This document shows, in pieces, positions 43,387-51,971 of a stretch of DNA of 64,000 bases (within the stretch, counting starts at the first letter, position 1; each line of letters starts with the position of its first letter). The stretch comes from an uncultured Prevotellaceae bacterium (GTDB lineage: Bacteria; Bacteroidota; Bacteroidia; Bacteroidales; Bacteroidaceae). Under the pieces are notes generated by a model. That model was not told the origin of the DNA. It searched no databases and saw only the letters and a program-made list of their open reading frames with translations. Location: the NCBI GenBank assembly GCA_902784615.1, contig CACZVN010000012.1, positions 26,867 through 90,866 on the forward strand, written 5' to 3'. Position numbers and translations under genes: made by a program.

Positions 43387-43449
43387 ATATCGTTCATTTC
43401 GTAGCAAAAATGTTACATTGAAACAAATTTTGCACGTGATGAACGATAT
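43387..43449. promoter_or_regulatory. Fructan-locus operator copy 2 upstream of susC
   Basis: ATATCGTTCAT (43387-43397) and ATGAACGATAT (43439-43449) are 11-bp perfect inverted arms. Between them, ATGTTACATTG in inverted orientation repeats the centre of copy 1. The susC promoter TACTTTTG follows at 43477-43484. Confidence 0.75.
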
Positions 43450-43532
43450 TTTTACGCCCCCTTACTATATAAATAGTACTTTTGCGCCAGTTTTTAATTC
43501 ACAAGAGTACTAACCAATTTAATGATTCAACA

Positions 43533-46500
43533 ATGAAAGAAGCAAAAAGACTTTTTCTGAGTTTCTTCGCTCTCCTTGCAAGTACAATAATGTACGCGCA
43601 GACGGAGATCAGTGGTACCGTGATCGACGCCACAGGCGAAACCGTCATCGGAGCCACAGTCATGGAGAAAGGTACCTCGAACGGTACGATTACCGATTTC
43701 GACGGTAACTTCAAAATTAAAGTGAACCCAGGAGCTACCCTCGTGTTCTCCTACATCGGCTACAACACGCAGGAACTTCCTGCACAGGACGGCATGCAGG
43801 TCACCATGAAAGACAATGCCAAGGAGCTTGCAGAGGTTGTGGTGACTGGTTATTCAACTCAGCGTAAGGCTGACTTGACGGGTTCTGTATCGGTCGTTGA
43901 GACAAAGGACCTGAAGACCTCGTCAGACACCGACCCGATGCGCGCCCTGCAAGGTAAGGTGCCCGGTATGACCATTACCAGTAACGGTTCACCTGTAGGT
44001 GCAGGTACCGTTCGTATTCGTGGTATCGGCTCGTTCAACTCATCACAGGATCCTCTGTTCGTTATCGACGGTGTGCCCACAACGACCAACCTGAACACCC
44101 TGAACATGAACGATATCGAGTCGATGCAGGTTTTGAAGGATGCCGCTTCTGCTTCTATCTACGGTAGCCGCGCAGCTAACGGTGTGATCATCATCACCAC
44201 CCGTAGCGGTAAGAAGGGCGACAAGGTAAAGGTTGACTTCTCTGCCAACCTGACCGCTCAGTTCTATACCAAGCAGTCGATGATGGATCTGGCCAACACA
44301 GCCGAGTATGCCACCTCGATGGCTCAGGCTGCCATGAACGACGGTCTGGATCCCGAGCAGTATGCCAACAACTACGGTCTGACACTTCACGCCGCCAACG
44401 GCACTCCCATCAGCGCCTACAACCCCGCAACAGGTCAGATGGAGAACTTCACCGTAAACGGTTTCTACGACGGCTATATCAACTCAAAGCGCACCATGCG
44501 TTTCAGCGATACCGACTGGTTGAAGGAGATCTCCCGCACTGGTTTCTCTCAGAACTACGACCTGTCGATCTCTAATGCCACAGAGAAGACCTCTGCTCTC
44601 TTCTCATTCGGATATAAGAAGAACGAAGGTATCCTGAAATACACCAATTTCGAAAGTTTCTCTGGCCGTATCAACACCAGCTTCAAGGTGAACAAGATGG
44701 TTACCATCGGTGAGAATGCTACTATTTCCTATTCTAATCAGGTTGACTGCCAGCCTCTGGAGAATGCTCTGAAGATGGCCCCCACAGTGCCCGTTTATGA
44801 AGAGGACGGCGAGACCTTCTCTGGTCCTGTAGGTGGCATGAGCGACCGCCAGAACCCTCTGCGCGAGCTCTATCACAACCGTGACAACCGCCTGAAGATG
44901 TGGCGTATCTTCGGTAATGCATTCGTAAACATCGAGCCCATCAAGGGTCTGCTGCTCCGTTCTAACTTCGGTCTCGACCTATGGTCGGAGAACATCCACA
45001 GCGTTACCTACACATGGCATTCTGACGTGGTAAACAACTCAACCCCATCGGCCAATATGGGTGCCAAGACTTCGGTTAAGTGGACCTGGTCTAACACAGC
45101 CAACTACAACTTCAACATTGGCGTTGACCACTCATTCATCCTGTTGGGCGGTATTGAGCTCCACAGAGACATTGAAGACAGATCAAATGCCTACGCCCAG
45201 ATGTTTGCACTTGAGAACTACGACTATATGTTCCCCGATGCTGCCACTGGTACACAGCGTGCAACCGGTATTCAGGAGGGCTACAACCTGGTATCATTCT
45301 TCGGAAAGGTTGACTATAACTTCAAGGATCTGGTGCTTGCATCATTCACCATCCGTCATGACGGTTCGAGCCGCTTCGGTGAGAACAACCGCTACGGTAC
45401 GTTCCCCGCTTTCACACTCGGTTATCGTATCTCTCAGCACCTGAACCAGAGCTGGATCGACGATCTGAAGATTCGTGCTTCTTGGGGACAGACTGGTAAC
45501 CAGGCTATCTCTAATTACGCTCGCTACGGCCTCTATGCAGCTACCTATGGTGGTGGTCGCAACGAATCGACAGCATACGACCTTGCTTTGCAAGGCAGCG
45601 GTATCTTCCCCTCTGGCTTCCGTGCTACCCAGGCTCAGAACAACGATCTGAAGTGGGAGACCACAGAGCAGTGGAACGCCGGTCTCGACTTCCGTTTCCT
45701 CGGCAGTTCTATCTACGGTACCTTCGATACTTATATTAAAAAGGTGAAGGACATGCTGATTAATCCTGCTTATCTTGGTTCTATGGGTGAAGGTGGTGCC
45801 AGCTGGCTGAATGGTCCTAGCCTCCAGAACTGGGGTATGGAACTCTCACTCGGTTATCGCCACACGACAGAATATGGTCTGAAGTATGACATCAACGGTA
45901 ACGTCGATTTCTACCGCTCAAAGGTAACCTATCTGCCTGAGACCACAACAGGTTCGTATGTTCACACCGCCAAGGAGAATCTCGTAGAGTCGGGCCGTCC
46001 TTATGGTTCAATCGTAGGTTATGTGGTAGATGGCCTGTTCCAGAACCGCGAAGAGGTTTTGGCCAGCGGTCAGGAGAATGCCCGCGTAGGTGGTCTGAAG
46101 TATGCCGACCTTGATGGTAACGGTATCATCAACGAGCAGGACCAGACTTGGATCTTCAGTCCTGTGCCCAACTTCTCTTGGGGTCTGAATGTGGATCTCG
46201 CCTATAAGGATTTCGATTTCAACATGTTCTGGCAGGGCGTAGCCGGTCAGGATGTCTATAACGACCAGAAGTTCCAGACTGACTTCTACAGCATCACCGA
46301 TGCCGGCTCTAACAAGGGTAACCGTATGCTCGGTGCCTGGACAACCGCCAACACAGGCTCTGACATCCCTGCTCTGACTACCAACAACACTGGTAACGAA
46401 AACCGTACCTCTACTTATTTCGTAGAGAATGGCTCTTACGCTAAGCTCCGTCAGGTACAGATTGGCTACAACTTGCCGAAGAGCCTTATCAGCAAGCTGA

Positions 46501-46646
46501 GCATGACAAGTGCACGCGTCTATATCGCTGGTCACAACCTGCTTACCATCAAGAGCAGCTCACTGACCTGCTCTGACCCTGAGAACCCACGTTGGATGTA
46601 TCCTAACAGCACCAGTCTGTCATTTGGAATCCAGACTTCGTTCTAA
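43533..46646 (+). CDS. susC: SusC-type TonB-dependent outer-membrane transporter (fructan)
   Basis: 1037 residues from ATG 43533 (MKEAKRLFLSFFALLASTIM). CarboxypepD_reg-like domain (GTVIDATGETVIGATVM), TonB-box-like ELAEVVVTGYST, plug (ALQGKVPGMTITSNGSPVGA, VIDGVPTT, VLKDAASASIYGSRAANGVI), then a full barrel ending in an aromatic residue (GIQTSF). Imports fructo-oligosaccharides with SusD. It begins the four-gene unit susC, susD, DUF4960, GH32. Confidence 0.95.
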   Translation: MKEAKRLFLSFFALLASTIMYAQTEISGTVIDATGETVIGATVMEKGTSNGTITDFDGNFKIKVNPGATLVFSYIGYNTQELPAQDGMQVTMKDNAKELAEVVVTGYSTQRKADLTGSVSVVETKDLKTSSDTDPMRALQGKVPGMTITSNGSPVGAGTVRIRGIGSFNSSQDPLFVIDGVPTTTNLNTLNMNDIESMQVLKDAASASIYGSRAANGVIIITTRSGKKGDKVKVDFSANLTAQFYTKQSMMDLANTAEYATSMAQAAMNDGLDPEQYANNYGLTLHAANGTPISAYNPATGQMENFTVNGFYDGYINSKRTMRFSDTDWLKEISRTGFSQNYDLSISNATEKTSALFSFGYKKNEGILKYTNFESFSGRINTSFKVNKMVTIGENATISYSNQVDCQPLENALKMAPTVPVYEEDGETFSGPVGGMSDRQNPLRELYHNRDNRLKMWRIFGNAFVNIEPIKGLLLRSNFGLDLWSENIHSVTYTWHSDVVNNSTPSANMGAKTSVKWTWSNTANYNFNIGVDHSFILLGGIELHRDIEDRSNAYAQMFALENYDYMFPDAATGTQRATGIQEGYNLVSFFGKVDYNFKDLVLASFTIRHDGSSRFGENNRYGTFPAFTLGYRISQHLNQSWIDDLKIRASWGQTGNQAISNYARYGLYAATYGGGRNESTAYDLALQGSGIFPSGFRATQAQNNDLKWETTEQWNAGLDFRFLGSSIYGTFDTYIKKVKDMLINPAYLGSMGEGGASWLNGPSLQNWGMELSLGYRHTTEYGLKYDINGNVDFYRSKVTYLPETTTGSYVHTAKENLVESGRPYGSIVGYVVDGLFQNREEVLASGQENARVGGLKYADLDGNGIINEQDQTWIFSPVPNFSWGLNVDLAYKDFDFNMFWQGVAGQDVYNDQKFQTDFYSITDAGSNKGNRMLGAWTTANTGSDIPALTTNNTGNENRTSTYFVENGSYAKLRQVQIGYNLPKSLISKLSMTSARVYIAGHNLLTIKSSSLTCSDPENPRWMYPNSTSLSFGIQTSF

Positions 46647-46692
46647 AGGAAAAAAGGGTAAAATAGTAAAACGGTAAAATAGTAAAACAAGA

Positions 46693-48435
46693 ATGATTAT
46701 GAAGACAATATATCAAGCAATCTGCGCAGGTCTGATCGTTTGCGGTACGCTTACTTCTTGCAACGATTTCATAGACGTTACACCTAAAGGTGTCATCAGC
46801 GAGGACCTGGCTATGAGCCAGCCTGAAGAGATGGTGACAGCAGCCTACGCCAAACTCGGTGACGACTGGTACACCTATCCGTTTAATCTCTGGCCATATG
46901 GTGATGTCTCTTCCGACGATGCCATGAAGGGCGGTTCGGGAACAACCGATACCAACTACCACCCGGTAGAGGTTTGGTCCACTCTGACAGCTTCTACTCC
47001 CGACCATATGGACGAGCTCTGGTATCATCTCTACTGCTCAGTTAGCCGCTGCAACCGTGCATTGGTATCTCTGGCAAATGATGATACAATGGACGCATCG
47101 GTAAAGGCCATCCGCGAAGGTGAGGTTCGTTTCCTCCGTGCCCACTTCTACTTCAAGCTCGTCCAGCTTTGGAATCAGGTTCCCTGGATCGACGAAGAGG
47201 TTTATAAAGTACACTCTGAGGAGCAGACCCGTAACGATGAGTTCACCCACGAGCAGCTGATGGAGAAGATCGTTGCCGACTTCAAGGCTGCATACGATGT
47301 GCTGCCTGCACATCAGGCCGATGGCGGTCGCGCCAATAAGATCGCTGCCGCAGCCTATCTGGCTAAGTGCTATCTGACCATGGCCTGGGGCAATGGTTAC
47401 GAGGATAACACTGGTGTGAGCCACATCAATCAGGACTACATGAAGAAGGTCATTGAATATACCGAGGTAGTAAAGAACTCTGATTATGGCTACTTAGAGG
47501 ACTATGGTGACATCTTCCTGCCTGAGTACAAGAACTCCAAGGAGAGCGTATTTGCTGTACAGCATAGTGACTATCAGGATGACAACACCCTCTACGGTCG
47601 CGCCAACTGGAGCAACATGCTGAATGGTTGCTGGCAGATGTGGTCGTGCGGATGGGACTTCCACAAGCCCACCCAGAACCTGGTAAATGCTTTCAAGACC
47701 AAAGACGGTCTGCCCATGTTCGACGACTTCAACAAGGAGATTGCCTATCCTGTCAATGGTATGCCAACATCTCAGAAATGGGATCCGCGTCTCTTCCACA
47801 CAGTAGGTATGCCTACCTTCCCATACAAATATGAGCAGGAGTACACGATGACCACTGACAACTCTCGTACTCCGAACACCTACGGTTACTATGCTTCTCT
47901 GAAGGAAGTGCCACAGCGCTCAAAGGGTGAGACATTCGACAACCCCTGGCAGGCCTTCGCCATGAATGACTATGTGTTCCGCTATACCGACGTGATGCTG
48001 ATGCGTGCCGAGGCTCTGATTGAGACAGGTAGTCTGACTGAGGCCCAAGAGATTATCAACGCTGTTCGCCAGCGTGCCAAGAACTCTGTTGACAAGCATA
48101 TCAGCTACGCAGCCGACCAGTGCGAGATTGCACTTTATCCTGATTCTTACTTCAAGGATAAGGAGACTGCCCGTAAGTGCCTGCAGTGGGAGCGCCGTCT
48201 GGAACTCGCCATGGAGAACAGCCGTTACTTCGACCTTCGCCGTTGGGGTATCGCTTCACAGACACTGAACAAGTTCTTCGAGTCAGAGCAGAACAGTGTC
48301 TATGAGGGACAGACCTATGCACGGTACTATAAGGATGCCCACTATACACCGGGCAAGAACGAGTACTTCCCTCTGCCCTATATCCAGCTCTACTACGTAC
48401 CTGGTCTCTACACTCAGAACAAGGGATATAATTAA
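46693..48435 (+). CDS. susD: SusD-like surface glycan-binding lipoprotein
   Basis: 580 residues; lipobox LTSCND, SusD N-terminal TPR region with VTPKGVISEDLAMSQPEEM and EVRFLRAHFYFKLVQLWNQV, and the C-terminal WERRLELAMENSRYFDLRRWG signature. Caps the SusC pore. A GTAAAATAGTAAAAC repeat separates it from susC. Confidence 0.95.
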   Translation: MIMKTIYQAICAGLIVCGTLTSCNDFIDVTPKGVISEDLAMSQPEEMVTAAYAKLGDDWYTYPFNLWPYGDVSSDDAMKGGSGTTDTNYHPVEVWSTLTASTPDHMDELWYHLYCSVSRCNRALVSLANDDTMDASVKAIREGEVRFLRAHFYFKLVQLWNQVPWIDEEVYKVHSEEQTRNDEFTHEQLMEKIVADFKAAYDVLPAHQADGGRANKIAAAAYLAKCYLTMAWGNGYEDNTGVSHINQDYMKKVIEYTEVVKNSDYGYLEDYGDIFLPEYKNSKESVFAVQHSDYQDDNTLYGRANWSNMLNGCWQMWSCGWDFHKPTQNLVNAFKTKDGLPMFDDFNKEIAYPVNGMPTSQKWDPRLFHTVGMPTFPYKYEQEYTMTTDNSRTPNTYGYYASLKEVPQRSKGETFDNPWQAFAMNDYVFRYTDVMLMRAEALIETGSLTEAQEIINAVRQRAKNSVDKHISYAADQCEIALYPDSYFKDKETARKCLQWERRLELAMENSRYFDLRRWGIASQTLNKFFESEQNSVYEGQTYARYYKDAHYTPGKNEYFPLPYIQLYYVPGLYTQNKGYN

Positions 48436-48472
48436 ATTGAAATGGATAATTGACAATTGAAAATTAAGAGTT

Positions 48473-49969
48473 ATGAAAAAGATATCATTCATTATATTAG
48501 CGATGTTCGCACTTGTCCTGACCGCCTGTCAGGACAAGGACATCGACCGCGAGGCTATGAAGCTCAGCGCTCCCGATGCCACTCAGATCAATGGTTCGCT
48601 CTCTGGCGACGACTATACCTGGACATGGCCTCAACAGGATGCACAGATGCAGGTAACGATCTATCGCAACGGTACACTTTCAGCCAGCGAGACGGTCAGT
48701 GGCAACAGCTTTACCCATAAGACCGTTCCCACGAATGTACCTTTCGAATATGTATTCAAGAAGTCAGATGGCACAAATATCTCTACTGGTGTTGTAAAGA
48801 GCTATACCCGTGAGGGTGCTACGAGCATCACCGGCGTACAGATGAGCCAGGTAGATAAAGAGGGCGGCTATGATGCGCTCGTAGAGTGGAATGCCGCTCC
48901 AGATGCTACCAGTATTCAGTTCACGGCTACCAACGGCGTTCGCACTATCAGCGAGACACTTCCCGGTTCTGCCACCAGCTATTCTATTAAGGACGTGGAG
49001 ACAGGCGATACTTGGGAGGTTACACTGGTAGCCCAAAACGACAAGGGTACCTCGCTTTCTACATCAGCATCACTCCGTATCGGTAAGACCGCTATCGGAT
49101 TCCTGAGCATCTATGCTACACCTGAGGAACTGGTTGAGAAGGGTGACGACGACGAGGCTTCAGCTTGGCTGTGGCTGCACGAGACCTATCCCACTGCCCA
49201 GTTCGTACCGTTCACAAGCATCACATCTGGTGACGTCATCGAGCCTTATCGCGTACTCTTCTGGCTGCGCGACCTGGAAGGTGTGGAAGAAAGCGACGTT
49301 TGGAATATCCCCGCTGACGTAGAGGCTGCAACACCTATCATCCGTGAGTGGTACAAGGAAGGCGGAAGCATGCTGCTCTGGAGCCACGCTACAGTATATG
49401 CCGGACATCTGGGCCGTATCAGTCTCGACGAGATGAAGAGCAACGACCACGCATTCGGTTTCGGTGAAGGTGGTATTAACGAGGATACCTGGAAGATGGC
49501 TGTAGAGCTGAATCCCGACCACAAGTTCAGAAAGGATCATTCTACTCATCCTATCTACAAGGGACTGGAGGTAGAGACCAATGCCGATACCAAGCTGATT
49601 GCCTTCAAGGGTCCGGGTTGGACAGAAGACCACAACTGTCTGTACTTCAACCTGCCATCACTTTGGACTGGCATCGGCAATCAGGAAGAGTCATGCTACA
49701 TTCAGTGTACCCAGATCTACGGTGTCTATCCGCTCGGTACATGGGATAGCCAGATATGGTGGGTAAGCCAGATGAATGTTTGGGAGGCCCAGCAGGGTAA
49801 CACTGAGTTCCAAGGCACACTCATCTGCATCGGTAATGGTGGTTGCGAGTTCTCGATGAAGAATCGTGATGGTTCGCCTGATAAGAGCGCACATCCAAGC
49901 AACAACATCTATCAGGACAACGTGCTGACTCTGGCTAAGAATTCTCTGGAATATCTGAAGACCAGATAA
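48473..49969 (+). CDS. SusE-like lipoprotein with DUF4960 domain (fructan surface binding protein)
   Basis: 498 residues; lipobox VLTACQD. Two fibronectin/Ig-like modules (about 30-115 and 120-205) are followed by a DUF4960 domain (AWLWLHETYP, EWYKEGGSMLLWSHATVYAG, CIGNGGCEFSMKNRDGSPDK). This is the arrangement of BT1761 of the B. thetaiotaomicron fructan locus. Likely binds fructan at the cell surface. Confidence 0.88.
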   Translation: MKKISFIILAMFALVLTACQDKDIDREAMKLSAPDATQINGSLSGDDYTWTWPQQDAQMQVTIYRNGTLSASETVSGNSFTHKTVPTNVPFEYVFKKSDGTNISTGVVKSYTREGATSITGVQMSQVDKEGGYDALVEWNAAPDATSIQFTATNGVRTISETLPGSATSYSIKDVETGDTWEVTLVAQNDKGTSLSTSASLRIGKTAIGFLSIYATPEELVEKGDDDEASAWLWLHETYPTAQFVPFTSITSGDVIEPYRVLFWLRDLEGVEESDVWNIPADVEAATPIIREWYKEGGSMLLWSHATVYAGHLGRISLDEMKSNDHAFGFGEGGINEDTWKMAVELNPDHKFRKDHSTHPIYKGLEVETNADTKLIAFKGPGWTEDHNCLYFNLPSLWTGIGNQEESCYIQCTQIYGVYPLGTWDSQIWWVSQMNVWEAQQGNTEFQGTLICIGNGGCEFSMKNRDGSPDKSAHPSNNIYQDNVLTLAKNSLEYLKTR

Positions 49970-49996
49970 ACAAGAATCCACGAAAGTAGGAAGTCT

Positions 49997-51523
49997 ATGC
50001 GAGTACTTAGACGAATATCCCTCATGATGGTAACCGCTGCTATGGCGGTTACCATCTTTGGCTGCTCGAGTGACGATCCCAAGTCAGATCCTCCCACTCC
50101 TCCAGCACCTACGCCTGAAGAGCCCGTAACGCCTCCGGAACCAACGGCAGATAGTTATAAAGAACAGTATCGCCCACAGATTCACTTCACTCCAGCCAAG
50201 AACTGGATGAACGATCCCAACGGAATGGTTTATGCCGATGGAACATATCACTTGTTCTATCAGTATAATCCGAGAGGCAACGATTGGGGCAATATGTCGT
50301 GGGGCCATGCTACCTCTTCCGACCTGATACATTGGAAGGAACAATCCGTAGCACTCCAACGTGACGAACTTGGAGATATCTTCTCGGGCTCAGCCATCAT
50401 AGACAAGGACAATACTGGTGGCTTTGGTGCAAATGCGATGGTGGCTCTCTATACATCGGCCGATGGCATTCAGCAACAAAGCATTGCCTACTCTACCGAT
50501 GGTGGGCAGACATTTACTCGCTATTCAGGTAACCCTGTTATCAGAAACAACGACGACAACCTGCGCGATCCGAAAGTATTCTGGCATGAAGGTACCAAAC
50601 AGTGGGTGATGGCTCTGGCTAAAGGTTGGCTACGAGGAATTGAATTCTATGGTTCCACCAACCTGAAGAACTGGAACCACCTGAGCACATTCGTTGTTGA
50701 TTTGCCAGGACGTCCCAATCTTCAGTGGGAGTGCCCAGACCTTCTTCAATTTGGCGACAAATGGGTACTGATAGTAAGTGTCAATCCTGGTGGTCGTATC
50801 CTTGGTTCAGGCATGATGTATTTCGTGGGCGACTTTGATGGAAAGGAATTCAAGGCCGATGCCCTCGACTATCCACTTTGGCTCGACTACGGCATGGACA
50901 ACTATGCTGGCGTAACCTGGTCGAACACAGGCGACAGGAAACTGATGATTGGATGGATGAACAACTGGCAGTATGCAGGTAATGTACCCTGTTCGCCTTG
51001 GCGCTCTGCCATGACGTTACCTCGTGAACTGAAGCTTACTGAGTACGACAATAAGCCTTTGCTCTGTTGTCCTGTGGTGAGCGAGATTGACAAGATAGCA
51101 GGCCAGTGGCAGACGGTCAGCACTGAGACCTTACCACTTGATGCCCAGAAATCGGCTTATCAGCTACGTTTCGATGTCAGTCTGGATCAAAACGCCACCA
51201 TCACGCTCAGTAACGGCAACAATGAGAAGTTTGTTATCGATATTTATGCCTCAGAACGTTCATTGGTCGTACATCGTAACGCCAACTCTGGCCGTGCAGA
51301 TTTCAATGGCAGTTTCTCCATCCCCTCGATGAAGGCTCCGTTGAATACTGCAGGTGATAAGGTGACCATCGACCTGTTCGTTGATCAATCGTCTGTTGAA
51401 ATTCTCACCAAGGATGGCACCATGTCGATGACTAACCTTGTCTTCCCCCAATCTATCTACGACAGTCTGTTGCTCTCGGGCAATGTCTCAACGCAAGTCC
51501 GAACACTCAGCCGTATTTGGTAA
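49997..51523 (+). CDS. GH32 endo/exo-fructanase, surface lipoprotein
   Basis: 508 residues; lipobox TIFGCSSDD followed by a Pro/Thr linker (PPTPPAPTPEEPVTPPEP). GH32 motifs: NWMNDPNGMVYADGTYHLFY (nucleophile Asp73), FSGSAIID, LRDPKVFW and WECPDLLQ. C-terminal beta-sandwich (LFVDQSSVEILTKDG). The lipid anchor and place in the sus operon suggest that it cuts fructan at the cell surface, complementing the periplasmic GH32 at 39305. Confidence 0.94.
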   Translation: MRVLRRISLMMVTAAMAVTIFGCSSDDPKSDPPTPPAPTPEEPVTPPEPTADSYKEQYRPQIHFTPAKNWMNDPNGMVYADGTYHLFYQYNPRGNDWGNMSWGHATSSDLIHWKEQSVALQRDELGDIFSGSAIIDKDNTGGFGANAMVALYTSADGIQQQSIAYSTDGGQTFTRYSGNPVIRNNDDNLRDPKVFWHEGTKQWVMALAKGWLRGIEFYGSTNLKNWNHLSTFVVDLPGRPNLQWECPDLLQFGDKWVLIVSVNPGGRILGSGMMYFVGDFDGKEFKADALDYPLWLDYGMDNYAGVTWSNTGDRKLMIGWMNNWQYAGNVPCSPWRSAMTLPRELKLTEYDNKPLLCCPVVSEIDKIAGQWQTVSTETLPLDAQKSAYQLRFDVSLDQNATITLSNGNNEKFVIDIYASERSLVVHRNANSGRADFNGSFSIPSMKAPLNTAGDKVTIDLFVDQSSVEILTKDGTMSMTNLVFPQSIYDSLLLSGNVSTQVRTLSRIW

Positions 51524-51529
51524 CTAAAA

Positions 51530-51566
51530 ATCGTTCATTGCATACATTTTTGTTGCATTGAACGAT
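51530..51566. promoter_or_regulatory. Fructan-locus operator copy 3, downstream of the last GH32
   Basis: ATCGTTCA (51530-51537) and TGAACGAT (51559-51566) flank TTGCATACATTTTTGTTGCAT, closely matching copy 1. It could also act as a terminator hairpin because T-rich sequence follows, but the match to operator copies favours binding-site origin. A -7 element TACCTTTG lies at 51617-51624 downstream. Confidence 0.65.
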
Positions 51567-51616
51567 TTTTGTTAGTCTTTGAAACATATCTTATCAAGTG
51601 CAAGGTGGAATCTTTG

Positions 51617-51709
51617 TACCTTTGCAACAGAAAAAGAAAATCATACACAGGTTTAGTTAGGTTAATTGTTTAGGTAAAGGCGCGGCACGTGATGAGTCGC
51701 GCTTTTTTT
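51617..51709 (+). terminator. Orphan promoter and hairpin terminator after the fructan locus
   Basis: TACCTTTG (51617-51624) is followed by a stem (51680-51709, GCGCGGC...GTCGCGC, loop ACGTGATGA) with a T-run. Any transcript would be about 80 nt, with no gene between. It may be a relict transcription start left after a following fructan gene was lost, or a small RNA. Confidence 0.5.
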
Positions 51710-51716
51710 GCGTTTG

Positions 51717-51801
51717 AGGGTGTCAGGGTGACAGAATGCCGATAAACACTGGATCTGCACCCCAAAAACGAGGGTGACAAGGGTGACAGGAGGGTGACAG
51801 G
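51717..51801. repeat. Left inverted repeat of the VirE-type unit
   Basis: Composed of AGGGTGTC/AGGGTGAC units; inverted match to 54002-54084 over about 85 bp with scattered changes. Confidence 0.75.
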
Positions 51802-51850
51802 TTGGCAGAGGGACAGTTTGGCAGACTTGGTAGGAGCCTTTGGCGTGTTA

Positions 51851-51930
51851 AATTCTCGAGAGAATTGACGCGTAAAGTGCCCCTTTTTGCAGGAAAAGCA
51901 GTGTTAAAGCGTTGAATTCTCTCGAGAATT
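51851..51930. repeat. Pair of mutually inverted near-palindromes upstream of the VirE-type gene
   Basis: AATTCTCGAGAGAATT (51851-51866) and its exact reverse complement AATTCTCTCGAGAATT (51915-51930) are 64 bp apart, each followed or preceded by GACGC/GCGTT. They may be an operator or a replication-initiator binding region. No promoter was recognised between them. Confidence 0.65.
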
Positions 51931-51971
51931 CAGCGGAAAGTGGCATAGTGTTTGCTGGGAAGTAATCGACA

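Noticed and set aside
51530-51566. Treating the hairpin after the last GH32 only as a terminator
   Set aside because: It could act so, but its sequence matches the two other fructan-locus operators far better than a hairpin of random sequence would.
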